From CAIVAT01 sp964525995 (GTDB taxonomy: Bacteria; Bacteroidota; Bacteroidia; Bacteroidales; FEN-979), in assembly GCA_964525995.1 (NCBI GenBank), contig CAZGIM010000003.1, forward strand, positions 186,001 to 250,000: a DNA stretch of 64,000 bases. The letters run 5' to 3'. Shown here piece by piece: positions 8,793-17,355 of this stretch (positions within the stretch are counted from its first letter, which is position 1; each line of letters starts with the position of its first letter). The notes beneath the pieces were generated by a model. That model had not been told where the DNA came from, did no database searches, and worked only from the letters and a program-made list of their open reading frames with translations. The position numbers and the translations under genes are program-made.

Positions 8793-9425
8793 TTACTTTC
8801 TTCCGAAGTCGGCAGGAATTTCACCCCAATATTCCGTCGCCCATTTAAGAACCCTGTTCGGGTACGTATGTTCATTTAACCAGGTAAGGGCGCGCCCGAC
8901 CAAGTCGAAAAGCTCCCGGTTTTTCGGCGAGGGAATCAGGTTGGTGTTGACGGCCTTTTTCCTGACCCAGGCGATGGCGGTTCGCGAATCGGAATATACC
9001 GGCCAATCGCTTTCACGTTGTTTCAGGTAGGCCAGCGCGTGGACAATCCCCAAAAATTCGCCTAAATTCACCGTTCCTTCTTCAAAAGGACCGATCCGGA
9101 ACAGCTCGGCCCCGGTTTTTGTATCGACACCGCGGTACTCAAGCCGCCCGGGATTTCCCGAACAGGCTGCATCCACGCAGATGCTATCGGCAATGGGTTC
9201 ACCGATCAGCGGATCGTGACAGACTACCTTTTTGGGGGCATTCAGATCTTTGGTGAGATATTTTCCGGGATCATCGTTCAGGGCGCTCCGGGCCAGGTCA
9301 AGTGTGGGGAACCCTTTGTACCGCGCCCCGTTAAAGCCTTCGACCTGCTTCCGGCACCCGGTCCAGTCTTCATAGATGCCGGGTTTTTTGCCGACCCATA
9401 CGACGTAAAACTTGTTCTTGGGCAT
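8793..9425 (-). CDS. rnhA: Ribonuclease HI with N-terminal hybrid-binding domain
   Basis: 210 residues from MPKNKFYVVWVGKK. Residues 1-50 are the RNase H N-terminal (viroplasmin/caulimovirus-type) hybrid-binding domain with WTGCRKQVEGFNGARYKGF. The catalytic domain follows with D85 (VDAACSGNPG), E123 (LGEFLGIVHAL), D146 (YSDSRTAIAWV) and D206 near the C-terminus (GEIPADFGRK), all four metal ligands retained. It cleaves the RNA strand of RNA-DNA hybrids. The upstream in-frame ATG nine codons earlier overlaps the promoter box and is not used. Convergent with yraN. Confidence 0.95.
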   Translation of the reverse strand: MPKNKFYVVWVGKKPGIYEDWTGCRKQVEGFNGARYKGFPTLDLARSALNDDPGKYLTKDLNAPKKVVCHDPLIGEPIADSICVDAACSGNPGRLEYRGVDTKTGAELFRIGPFEEGTVNLGEFLGIVHALAYLKQRESDWPVYSDSRTAIAWVRKKAVNTNLIPSPKNRELFDLVGRALTWLNEHTYPNRVLKWATEYWGEIPADFGRK

Positions 9426-9440
9426 GATCCCGAAAAAATG

Positions 9441-9448
9441 CAAAAATA
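9441..9448 (-). promoter_or_regulatory. -7 box of rnhA (TATTTTTG)
   Basis: Exact TAnnTTTG match on the minus strand, 15 bases upstream of the ATG at 9425. Confidence 0.4.
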
Positions 9449-9501
9449 TCAATTCAATCGCTGATATTTCTGTTAAATAATCATGATTCTTTCAAATCCA
9501 A

Positions 9502-9509
9502 TACCTTTG
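9502..9509 (+). promoter_or_regulatory. -7 box of the flippase gene (TACCTTTG)
   Basis: Exact TAnnTTTG match ending 5 bases before the ATG at 9515; the identical AATACCTTTGCA word precedes dut at 11241. Suggests a leaderless or nearly leaderless transcript. Confidence 0.5.
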
Positions 9510-9514
9510 CAGGG

Positions 9515-11017
9515 ATGAATCCTCTGAAACGGCTTGCGGGACAGACCGCGATCTATGGAATTCCCAGCATTCTGGGACGGTTCCTCAATTATTTGCTGGT
9601 TCCTCTCTATACTTATGGCATCCTGACCCAGGGTGAATTCGGGATCGTCAATATCTTTTATTCCTACACTGCTTTGCTGATGGTCATCCTGACCTACGGC
9701 ATGGAAACCGCTTTTTTCAGGTTCAGCGAAACCGAAACCGACAAACAGAAGGTTTACAGCACCGGGTTGATCTCCATCCTCGCATCCACCGCGGCATTCC
9801 TGTTATTCGTCAACCTGCTTCCCGGAACCGTGGCCCGTTGGCTGCAATATGAGCAGTACCGGAATGTCATCGTTTGGTTTTCGTGGATCATCGCGCTCGA
9901 TGTTCTTTCGGCCATCCCCTTTGCACGCCTCCGCGCCCTGAACCGCCCGATCTGGTTCTCGGTCATCAAGACTGTCAACATCTTCACGCTGGTGCTGCTC
10001 AACCTTTTCTTCCTGTTGCTGTGCCCCTATCTCTTTCAACATTACGCCCACACTCCGCTTGGCAGTCTGATCACTTTAATTTACCGCCCCGGCTGGACGA
10101 TCGAGTACATCTTTATCGCCAACCTCATCGCCAGCCTGCTGACGCTGGTACTGCTGCTGCCGCAGGTTTTTCACTTGAAGTGGAAGTTCGATACCGCCCT
10201 CTGGAAGCGGATGATTCTCTATTCGCTACCGCTGATGATCGCCGGGATGGCCGGGATCGTGAACGAAACCATCGACCGGATCCTGCTCCGCTACCTGCTT
10301 CCCCTCTCGCCCGCCGATGCCGAGGCCCAGGTGGGAATCTACAGCGCCTGTTACAAGATCGCCGTGCTGATGGTGCTGTTCATCCAGGCTTACCGGTTTG
10401 CCGCCGAGCCCTTCTTTTTTGCTCAGATGAAAAATAAGGATGCCCTGCTTATGTACGCCCGTATCATGGATTACTTCGTCATCGTAGTATCGGTGATCTT
10501 CCTGGTGACAATGCTCTTTTTAGATACGGTGTTCATTTACCTAACCGGTCCGAAGTTTCGCGAAGCCAGGGCGGTGATCCCCGTCCTCATGCTTGCCAAA
10601 CTCTTCCTTGGCGTCTATTTCAACCTCTCCATCTGGTTCAAACTTACCGGCAAAACCCTGTGGGGAGCCGTAATCACCCTCGCCGGGATGACCGTGACCC
10701 TCACGCTCAACCTGATCTGGATACCGCGATCGCCCGACCATTTCATTCACGGTTATTACGGTTCGGCCTGGGCTACCTTTTTCTGCTACGCGACCATGAT
10801 GGTGCTGGCTTACCTGACCGGACGCAAATATTACCCGATACCCTACAACCTCAAAAAATTCGCAGGGTATATTGGTTTTGCGCTGCTCCTCTACGGCATC
10901 AGTACCCAAATCCATCTCGAACACTTCATCCCCGCCATAGGTTTCAACCTTTTACTGGTTGCCATCTTCGGAGTGATCGTTTGGATTGTTGAAGTAAAAA
11001 AAGGGGTTAAAATTTGA
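9515..11017 (+). CDS. Polysaccharide flippase-like membrane protein (MOP superfamily)
   Basis: 500 residues with about 12-14 hydrophobic segments. The N-terminus (LKRLAGQTAIYGIPSILGRF) and the phenylalanine-rich segments are typical of the Wzx/PST branch of the MOP exporters, which flip lipid-linked saccharides across the inner membrane. In Bacteroidota this gene commonly precedes dut, a TPR protein, a DUF4292 protein and an M23 protein (recollection of conserved order), exactly as here, so it may serve envelope biogenesis generally rather than the polysaccharide cluster 20 kb away. The substrate is unknown. Confidence 0.88.
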   Translation: MNPLKRLAGQTAIYGIPSILGRFLNYLLVPLYTYGILTQGEFGIVNIFYSYTALLMVILTYGMETAFFRFSETETDKQKVYSTGLISILASTAAFLLFVNLLPGTVARWLQYEQYRNVIVWFSWIIALDVLSAIPFARLRALNRPIWFSVIKTVNIFTLVLLNLFFLLLCPYLFQHYAHTPLGSLITLIYRPGWTIEYIFIANLIASLLTLVLLLPQVFHLKWKFDTALWKRMILYSLPLMIAGMAGIVNETIDRILLRYLLPLSPADAEAQVGIYSACYKIAVLMVLFIQAYRFAAEPFFFAQMKNKDALLMYARIMDYFVIVVSVIFLVTMLFLDTVFIYLTGPKFREARAVIPVLMLAKLFLGVYFNLSIWFKLTGKTLWGAVITLAGMTVTLTLNLIWIPRSPDHFIHGYYGSAWATFFCYATMMVLAYLTGRKYYPIPYNLKKFAGYIGFALLLYGISTQIHLEHFIPAIGFNLLLVAIFGVIVWIVEVKKGVKI

Positions 11018-11027
11018 GGAGGTGCTA

Positions 11028-11230
11028 ATTGATTTACGATTGACGAATGATTGACTGATTGACTAAGTGATTGAGTGAATGAGTGAATGAGTGATTGAAT
11101 GACTGATTGATTGAATGATTGAATGACTGAAGATTCATAGTCTTCGTTTTCCATTTTCCATTTTCCATTTTCAATTCTTGTCCGCCTGTCCGCTTGTCCA
11201 CTTGTCCGCCGGTCCGCCTGTCCGCTAGTC
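11028..11230. repeat. Composite short-word repeat block
   Basis: Three word types follow one another: TTGACTGA/GAGTGAATGA (7-8 base period, 11036-11130), TTTTCCA (11150-11173) and GTCCGCCT/GTCCGCTT/GTCCACTT (11179-11226). The block fills the entire gap up to the dut promoter. Confidence 0.85.
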
Positions 11231-11242
11231 TGCAATTTTTAA

Positions 11243-11250
11243 TACCTTTG
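11243..11250 (+). promoter_or_regulatory. -7 box of dut (TACCTTTG)
   Basis: Exact TAnnTTTG match 19 bases before the dut ATG, placed immediately after the composite repeat block. Confidence 0.5.
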
Positions 11251-11268
11251 CACCAAAATTTTGACCGA

Positions 11269-11703
11269 ATGAAGATCAGAATCGTAAGCCACTCCCGGCA
11301 TGCGTTGCCTGCTTACGAAACCGGCGCCTCGGCGGGGATGGATCTACGGGCCATGCTCGACGCTCCTGTACTGCTGAAGCCGCTGGATCGGGCGTTGATT
11401 CCAACGGGACTGTTTGTTGAGATACCCGTAGGATATGAGGCACAGATACGGCCCCGGAGCGGACTTGCCATCAAGAAGGGGATTACGGTGCTGAATGCCC
11501 CCGGAACCATCGATGCCGATTACCGCGGCGAGGTTAAGGTTATCCTGGTGAATCTTTCGAATGAAGACTTCACCGTCACCGACGGTGAACGCGTCGCCCA
11601 GATGATCGTGGCAGCACACGAAACGGTGGAATGGGAGCAGGCGGAGGAGCTTGCTGAAACCACACGCGGGACGGGAGGATTCGGACATACAGGAGCCCGA
11701 TGA
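11269..11703 (+). CDS. dut: dUTP diphosphatase
   Basis: 144 residues; trimeric dUTPase that hydrolyses dUTP to dUMP and PPi. All five motifs are visible: AGMDLRA, RPRSGLAIKKG, LNAPGTIDADYRGEV, GERVAQMIV and the glycine-rich tail RGTGGFGHTG. The start at MKIRIVSHSR is preferred over the 25-codon upstream extension, which would be translated repeat. First gene of a run with the TPR, DUF4292 and EnvC-like genes. Confidence 0.97.
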   Translation: MKIRIVSHSRHALPAYETGASAGMDLRAMLDAPVLLKPLDRALIPTGLFVEIPVGYEAQIRPRSGLAIKKGITVLNAPGTIDADYRGEVKVILVNLSNEDFTVTDGERVAQMIVAAHETVEWEQAEELAETTRGTGGFGHTGAR

Positions 11704-11734
11704 GGAGGGTAATGAACAGGAAATCAGGTTGACC

Positions 11735-13525
11735 ATGAAGAGAGAAACCATTATATTCGCCATTGTAATTGTGATAGTCGCCACAGCGATGACCGGTACC
11801 TGTTTTGCGTCGGGTTGGCTGACACCGGGACCGGTTATCACGACAAACGGGAAGGTTGGTAATTCCGAACAAAAGAAACAAAAAAAGAATCAGGCAAAGC
11901 CGGTAATGGCTGCTGGGAATACCAGTCAGCTTATCGACGCCAAGAAGGCAGCGATCACCGGGAATCTGAAAGGGGCGCGCGATCTGTTCCGGAATTATGT
12001 AACCAATTATCCCGGTGACCCGGTGGGTTACTATGAACTGGCGCGGATCGAGGTGATCCTGAAAAACCCTGCCGAAGCGGTCAACCTGGCTAAAAAGGCC
12101 GTTGAACTTAATCCTGAAAGGATATGGTATCAGCTGTTCCTGGCCGAAATGTACCAGATTTCGGGGAAACCCGTCGATGCCATCCCCATCTATGAAAAAG
12201 TGGTACAGGATAATCCGGAGAATCCCGACTATCAATACCAGCTTGCAGCGCTTTATCTGCAGTCGGAAAAATTTACCGAAGCCATCGCAATATATGACCG
12301 CCTCGAAGAAGAGACAGGCGTTTCGGAAGAAGTATCACTCCAAAAGCAGAAGATTTACCTGCATCTCAATGACCTTGTCAATGCCGAAAAAGAGGTTCAG
12401 AAGCTGATCGCGGCATTTCCCGGCGAAAGCAAATATCAGGCAATCCTGGCCGAATTTTACCTGGCCAACAACATGTCCGAAAAGGCCCTTGCCACCTACC
12501 TGAAAATCGCCGAAACGGATCCCGAAAATCCGTATATCCACATGTCGTTAGCCGATTACTACCGTAAGACGGGCGATAAGGAGAAGGCCTTCGAAGAGCT
12601 GAAGCTGGGATTTTCGAATCCCAATCTCGACATCGATGACAAGGTAACGATCCTGCTCTCCTTTTATTCGGTGAATGAAATTTACAACAACCTCAAGGAT
12701 CAAGCCTTTGCCTTAGCCAACATCCTGATCAATACCCATCCCACCGATCCGAAAGCCTGGTCGATCTATGGCGATTTTCTGACCCAGGATAAAAAATACA
12801 GCGAAGCCCGCGATGCCTTCCTCAAAGTACTCACATTCGACAGTACACGTTATGCCGTCTGGGAACAGGTTCTGCGCCTCGATCTCCAGGAAAGCCGGTA
12901 CGATCACCTGCTGAACTACGGGAAACGGGCTATTGAGCTCTTTCCAGATCAGCCGGTACCCTTTCTTTTCACCGGACTTGCCGCACTGCAGTTAAAACAG
13001 AATGAAAATGCCCTGACACTCTTCCGCTCCGGCGCTTCGCTGGTGGCCGACAACGACGAACTCTTAGCCCAGTTTTACATGTATGAAGGCGATGCCTGCC
13101 ATGCCCTGAAAAATGAAGATGAAGCCTTCAAAGCCTATGAAAAATCGCTGAAACTAAAGAACGATAACGCCTACGTGCTGAACAACTACGCCTATTACCT
13201 GTCGGTAAAGGGCGTCGAACTCGAAAAGGCAGCCGGTATGGCACAGAAAGCAGTCATCCTCGATCCTGAAAATGCCTCATTTCAGGATACCTACGGATGG
13301 GTGTTCTTTAAGCAGGGAAAATACGCGGAAGCTGAAGAATGGATCCGAAAAGCTGTTGAAAGCAAGGAAGAACCCAGTTCGGAAGTGCTGGAACATTACG
13401 GCGACGTGCAGTTCAAACTGGGTAATCACGCGAAGGCTGTTGAATACTGGATCAAGGCAAAAGGAAAAGGCGAAGGCTCAGAAAAGCTGGGAAAAAAGAT
13501 CGCGGAGAAAAAGTACCTTCCATGA
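11735..13525 (+). CDS. Tetratricopeptide repeat protein, exported or membrane-anchored
   Basis: 596 residues from MKRETIIFAIVIV. A hydrophobic segment (residues 5-22) ending in CFASG serves as signal peptide or anchor. Residues 70-590 hold about a dozen TPR helices (for example EAVNLAKKAVELNPERIWY and EKAAGMAQKAVILDPENASF). Likely a periplasmic or envelope scaffold that binds partner proteins. It lies 31 bases after dut. The frame is open upstream into dut, but that extension has no plausible function. Its position before the DUF4292 lipoprotein and EnvC-like protein suggests a common envelope-assembly task (inference). Confidence 0.88.
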   Translation: MKRETIIFAIVIVIVATAMTGTCFASGWLTPGPVITTNGKVGNSEQKKQKKNQAKPVMAAGNTSQLIDAKKAAITGNLKGARDLFRNYVTNYPGDPVGYYELARIEVILKNPAEAVNLAKKAVELNPERIWYQLFLAEMYQISGKPVDAIPIYEKVVQDNPENPDYQYQLAALYLQSEKFTEAIAIYDRLEEETGVSEEVSLQKQKIYLHLNDLVNAEKEVQKLIAAFPGESKYQAILAEFYLANNMSEKALATYLKIAETDPENPYIHMSLADYYRKTGDKEKAFEELKLGFSNPNLDIDDKVTILLSFYSVNEIYNNLKDQAFALANILINTHPTDPKAWSIYGDFLTQDKKYSEARDAFLKVLTFDSTRYAVWEQVLRLDLQESRYDHLLNYGKRAIELFPDQPVPFLFTGLAALQLKQNENALTLFRSGASLVADNDELLAQFYMYEGDACHALKNEDEAFKAYEKSLKLKNDNAYVLNNYAYYLSVKGVELEKAAGMAQKAVILDPENASFQDTYGWVFFKQGKYAEAEEWIRKAVESKEEPSSEVLEHYGDVQFKLGNHAKAVEYWIKAKGKGEGSEKLGKKIAEKKYLP

Positions 13526-13540
13526 ACGGATAGAAAAATA

Positions 13541-13880
13541 AAGCCAGGCATTAGGCAATAGGCAATAGGCAATAGGGGAACAAACAATAATTCAAGATAC
13601 AAATGTCAAAATTCAAAATTCACAAGTGAAGTCAAAAATTAAATTCCGTTTTCCATTTTCCATTTTCCATTTTCAATTCTTTTCATTGTCCATTGTCCAT
13701 TTTTTTCGTCCGCCAGTCCGCTCTTCGTCCGCTCTTCGTCCAACTTGTTTCCGTTTTCCATTCCTTTCATTGTCCATTGTTCATTGTTCATTGTCCATTG
13801 TCCATTTTTTTCGTCCGCCTGTCCGCTCTTCGTCCGCTCTTCGTCCAACTTGTTCCCATTTTCAATTTTCAATTCTTCTT
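13541..13880. repeat. Large composite repeat block running into the DUF4292 gene
   Basis: Contains GGCAATA units (13554-13577), TTTTCCA units, CATTGTC units and two near-identical ~60-base copies (13690-13749 and 13795-13857) made of CCATTGTC words, a T7 run, CGTCCGCC and repeated GCTCTTCGTCC words. Its reverse-complement counterpart lies at 16034-16170. The frame of the following gene runs through it. Confidence 0.85.
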
Positions 13881-14657
13881 CTTATCCTTCTCTTCTCCTG
13901 CAGTCCGACGCGCAGCGTGATGAAAGCACCGCTGAAAGAAGAGGGCGCCGAATACCTGTTCACCAGGCTTAAAGAGAATGAACTGCGTTTCGACCGGCTC
14001 TCCGCCAAATTTTCGGCCACTTACACCAATCAGGGAAAAGAGACCAGTTTCAACGGACAAATCCGGATCAAGAAGGACAGCCTGATCTGGATCACCCTCA
14101 CCCCGATGCTGGGTATCGAAGCCATCAGACTGATGATCTCCGTCGATTCGGTGAAGATGATCAACCGGCTCAACAATACATGGTTTATGGGCGATTACGA
14201 CTACCTGAACCGGATGCTGAATACCAACATCGACTATGATCTGCTGCAGGCGTTTCTGCTGGGCACCGACCTGCAATTTTACGAAGACGGAAAATTCAGG
14301 GCCACCATCGACCGTGGGCAGTATAAGCTTTCAACCGGTGAGCGACAAAAGCTGAAGAAATTCGTCAAGTCGGGTCACGAAAACCTGAAGATCCTGATCC
14401 AGAATATCTGGCTCAATCCCGAAACCTTCAAAATCACCCAAGCGGATGTCAAGGAGATCCGCCGTGACAACATCAAGCTCGAATCAACGTATAACGCATT
14501 CGAAGCTGTTCAGGGACAGGTTGTCCCCCATGAAATGGACTATGTCATCTGGGCCGACAATACCATCCGGGTGAAGGCTACATTTTCGAAGTTCATCCTG
14601 GATGGGGCGGTTCAGTTTCCGTTTAAAATTCCGGCCAGCTACCGGCAAATAAGATGA
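13626..14657 (+). CDS. DUF4292-family lipoprotein, N-terminus ambiguous
   Basis: The conserved part starts near residue 92: SILLLILLFSC gives a hydrophobic core and lipobox (Cys codon 13899-13901), then KEEGAEYLFTRLKENELRFDRLSAKF, SLIWITLTPMLGIEAIRLMIS, and VDSVKMINRLNNTWFMGDY, all typical of DUF4292, a LolA/LolB-like fold of Bacteroidota envelope lipoproteins. No ATG, GTG or TTG lies in frame at a normal distance before the lipobox. The only in-frame starts are the GTG at 13626 and TTGs in translated composite repeat, which would add up to 90 meaningless residues. Thus the repeat seems to have replaced the original start region; an unusual start (ATT) or a sequence error are alternatives. 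It overlaps the next gene by ATGA. Coordinates give the open frame from the GTG. Confidence 0.75.
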   Translation: MKSKIKFRFPFSIFHFQFFSLSIVHFFRPPVRSSSALRPTCFRFPFLSLSIVHCSLSIVHFFRPPVRSSSALRPTCSHFQFSILLLILLFSCSPTRSVMKAPLKEEGAEYLFTRLKENELRFDRLSAKFSATYTNQGKETSFNGQIRIKKDSLIWITLTPMLGIEAIRLMISVDSVKMINRLNNTWFMGDYDYLNRMLNTNIDYDLLQAFLLGTDLQFYEDGKFRATIDRGQYKLSTGERQKLKKFVKSGHENLKILIQNIWLNPETFKITQADVKEIRRDNIKLESTYNAFEAVQGQVVPHEMDYVIWADNTIRVKATFSKFILDGAVQFPFKIPASYRQIR

Positions 14658-16033
14658 ACCGAATGGATCGCGACACGACGCCGGCCAAATGGCTGATCGC
14701 CCGTTTTTTTGCAGGGACCGAAAAACGGAATCACCGGAACGGCTGGTTTGGTGTTATGATGAAGCCGGGATATCCGGTCATCGCGCCGGTTCTTATCTTT
14801 TTATGGATTTTGGCAGGTAGTGTCGCGGTTTTCGGACAGGCTTCCAAAGAGAAGGAGCGGCTGGAACGGACCCGTCAACAGCTTGAGAACGAGATCCGGT
14901 ATACCACCGACCTGTTGGAAAAGACCAAGCAAAGCAAGCAGACTTCACTCAACAAGCTGCAGTTGCTCACGCGTCAGATCCGCAGCCGGGAGGCGCTGAT
15001 TGCCGCGATCGACAAGGAGTTGAATGAGGTGGATCTGAAGATTGCCGTCGAAAACGTCGAGATCGACCGCATGTCGCGTCAGCTCCGGCAACTGAAGGAT
15101 GAATATGCCCGCATGATCCGGTATGCCTACCGGAACATGAATGGGCAGAATAAGCTGATGTTCATCTTTTCGGCAAAGGATTTCAACCAGGCATACCGGC
15201 GCATGAAGTACTACCAGCAGTATGCAACCTACCGCCGGATGCAGGCCGAACGTATCGAAACCACCCAGACGGCCATCAACCGTCAGCGGAAGGAGTTAGA
15301 GGAGATCAAATCGAAGAAACTCACCCTCATCGAATCGCAGAAGGCCGAAAAGCAGAAGCTTGACCGGGAGAAGACGGAGAAGGCTAAATCGGTAAAGGCG
15401 CTCTCCTCGAAGGAAAAGCAGTTGCTATCGACCCTTAGAACAAAGCAACAGGCGGCACAGCGTCTGGAATTCGCCATCCAGAAACTGATTGCCGATGAAA
15501 TCAAGGCTTCGGAGGCCCGGGCTGCGAAGAGTGAAGGGAAGAACCGTAAAAGTGCGGGGTCGCCGGGCAGCGGAAATGTTCTGGAACTTACCCCGGTCGA
15601 ACGGGAGCTGTCAACCTCCTTTTCGGCCAACCGGGGCAGGCTTCCCTGGCCTACCGAACGGGGCTATATCTCGGGCAGCTTCGGCCAGCATGACCATCCG
15701 GTACTCGAATATGTGAAGGTGAAAAACAACGGCATCGATATCATGACTCAACGGGGAGCCGCGGTCAGGGCGGTATTCAACGGGCGGGTCAGCCGGGTGC
15801 TGTCGATGACGGGCATCAACAAAGTGGTGATCATCCGTCACGGCGAATACCTGACCGTCTATTCAAACCTGGGCGAGGTGTCGGTCCGCGAAGGACAACA
15901 GATTACCGCCCGTCAACAGATCGGGAGGGTCTTTACTGATCCCGACGAACAGCGGTCGGAACTGCATTTCGAGATCTGGCGGGGAAAGACTATTCAGAAC
16001 CCGGAGACATGGCTGGCAGGACGGGGGAACTAG
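14654..16033 (+). CDS. EnvC-like murein hydrolase activator (coiled coil plus degenerate M23 domain)
   Basis: 459 residues. A signal peptide near residues 36-65 (PVLIFLWILAGSVAVFGQA) makes the ATG at 14756 or 14759 a likely alternative start; the ATG at 14654 overlaps the DUF4292 stop. Residues 66-290 are a long coiled coil (RTRQQLENEIRYTTDLLEKT), then a basic low-complexity linker and an M23/LytM domain (330-455). The domain lacks zinc ligands: NNGID has Asn359 where the first His is expected and ELHFEIW has Glu436 in place of the first His of HxH. Like EnvC it should therefore regulate amidases at division sites rather than cut peptidoglycan itself. Translationally coupled to the lipoprotein. 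Confidence 0.88.
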   Translation: MNRMDRDTTPAKWLIARFFAGTEKRNHRNGWFGVMMKPGYPVIAPVLIFLWILAGSVAVFGQASKEKERLERTRQQLENEIRYTTDLLEKTKQSKQTSLNKLQLLTRQIRSREALIAAIDKELNEVDLKIAVENVEIDRMSRQLRQLKDEYARMIRYAYRNMNGQNKLMFIFSAKDFNQAYRRMKYYQQYATYRRMQAERIETTQTAINRQRKELEEIKSKKLTLIESQKAEKQKLDREKTEKAKSVKALSSKEKQLLSTLRTKQQAAQRLEFAIQKLIADEIKASEARAAKSEGKNRKSAGSPGSGNVLELTPVERELSTSFSANRGRLPWPTERGYISGSFGQHDHPVLEYVKVKNNGIDIMTQRGAAVRAVFNGRVSRVLSMTGINKVVIIRHGEYLTVYSNLGEVSVREGQQITARQQIGRVFTDPDEQRSELHFEIWRGKTIQNPETWLAGRGN

Positions 16034-16332
16034 TTGGACGAAGAGTTGGACGAAGAGCGGACAAAGAGTTGGACGAAGAGCGGACGAAGAGTTGGACAGG
16101 CGGACGAAAAAAATGGACAATTGACAATGGACAATTGACAATGAAAGGAATTGAAAATTGACGATGGAAAATGGAAAATTGAAAATAGAAAATGAAAAAC
16201 GGATGAATGGGGAAATCTTGAATTCTTTTTTCCTATTCGCTAATCGCTAATATCTAATCCCTTATGTTGGCTTTTCCCTATTTCCTAATCGCTATTTCCT
16301 AATCGCTAATCGCTAATATCTAATCCCTTAAT
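16034..16332. repeat. Composite repeat block (GGACGAAGAG, ACAATTG, GGAAAATG, CGCTAATC units)
   Basis: Begins with five GTTGGACGAAGAG-type units, the reverse complement of the block before DUF4292, then ACAATTG/ACAATGG words, GAAAATG words and three CTAATCGCTAATATCTAATC strings. It ends at the TTG start of the next gene. Confidence 0.85.
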
Positions 16333-17256
16333 TTGAATTCTGTTTTGACGCATCATCTCGGAGAATTTGCTGCACTGCTCACCGCCATGTTCTGGACGGT
16401 TACGGCGCTTGCTTTTGAATCTGCCAGCCGGCGCATCGGTTCGATGGCCGTCAACCTGTTGCGACTGATTATCGGGTTTTCTTTTCTGACGCTTTTTACC
16501 TGGGCATACCGCGGGGTGATCCTCCCGGTCGACGCCTCCCCGCATGCTTTGCTTTACCTCACCCTTTCGGGGCTGATCGGGTTTGTTTTCGGCGACCTGT
16601 GCCTCTTTCAGGCTTTCGTGGTGATCGGCGCCCGGGTGTCGATGCTGCTGATGGCGCTGGCTCCTCCCATGACTGCCTTCCTCAGTTGGATCGTACTGGG
16701 TGAAACACTTAGCCCGATGAGCTGGCTGGGTATGATCCTGACCATTACCGGCATTGGTATTGTGGTCCTGAAACGACAGGAACCGGGAACCGAGGGGAAC
16801 GGGTTTGGCAGGGTGAAATTCAACTATCCTCTCTGGGGGATCCTCCTAGGCCTGGGCGGCGCTTTGGGTCAGGCGGGCGGACTGGTACTGAGCAAGGTGG
16901 GAATACAGGGTTATGATACCTTTGCCGCGACACAGATCCGCGTCATCGCGGGAATTACCGGATTTTCGGCGATGTTCTTCATCATGCGGCACTGGAAAGA
17001 TACCTTCCGCGCACTCACCAACCGGAAAGCCATGATGCAACTGACCCTGGGAGCTTTCTTCGGTCCTTTCCTCGGGGTATCCTTCTCGCTGATCTCCATA
17101 AAATATGCCGATACCGGGATTGCCGCAACCATCATGGCGCTGGTACCGGTGCTGATCATCCCACCCTCCATGCTCATTTATAAAGAGAAAGTGACCTTAA
17201 AGGAAGCCGCCGGCGCATTTATTGCAGTTACCGGCGTGGCTTTGTTTTTCCTTTGA
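16333..17256 (+). CDS. DMT-superfamily (EamA) transporter
   Basis: 307 residues with ten hydrophobic segments and two EamA halves (about 9-145 and 165-305), inner-membrane. The second half has the usual GETLSPMSWLGMILTITGIGIVVL-like pattern in half one and KEKVTLKEAAGAFIAVTG in half two. The start is a TTG inside the word TTTGAATT that ends the repeat block; a second TTG four codons later is possible. No ATG is available before the first membrane helix except within it. The substrate is unknown (amino acids, purines or other metabolites are known for the family). Confidence 0.87.
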   Translation: MNSVLTHHLGEFAALLTAMFWTVTALAFESASRRIGSMAVNLLRLIIGFSFLTLFTWAYRGVILPVDASPHALLYLTLSGLIGFVFGDLCLFQAFVVIGARVSMLLMALAPPMTAFLSWIVLGETLSPMSWLGMILTITGIGIVVLKRQEPGTEGNGFGRVKFNYPLWGILLGLGGALGQAGGLVLSKVGIQGYDTFAATQIRVIAGITGFSAMFFIMRHWKDTFRALTNRKAMMQLTLGAFFGPFLGVSFSLISIKYADTGIAATIMALVPVLIIPPSMLIYKEKVTLKEAAGAFIAVTGVALFFL

Positions 17257-17334
17257 CCTCTGTGGTTTCTCCGTGACTCTCTTTTCAATATGTTATACAG
17301 AGAGCCACGGAGGATTACACGGAGAACCACAAGG
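17257..17334. terminator. Imperfect inverted repeat between convergent genes
   Basis: CTCTGTGGTTTCTCCGTGAC on the left is answered by CCACGG and CACGGAGAACCAC on the right, around an AT-rich centre with AATATGTTATA. It lies between two converging genes and may act as a bidirectional terminator; no T tract follows, so this is tentative. Confidence 0.4.
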
Positions 17335-17355
17335 GTAATTTAAGAATTTCTCAGG

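Noticed and set aside
9874..10437. 187-codon alternative frame within the flippase gene
   Set aside because: His/Pro/Arg-rich translation typical of an out-of-frame reading of a membrane protein gene.
15863..16141. 92-codon minus-strand frame starting in the repeat block with IVHCQLSI peptides
   Set aside because: Repeat-encoded peptide fused to an antisense shadow of the M23 domain.
13541..16330. Possible CRISPR array from the regular short repeats
   Set aside because: Units are 7-11 bases without unique spacers of constant length, and no cas genes are present.
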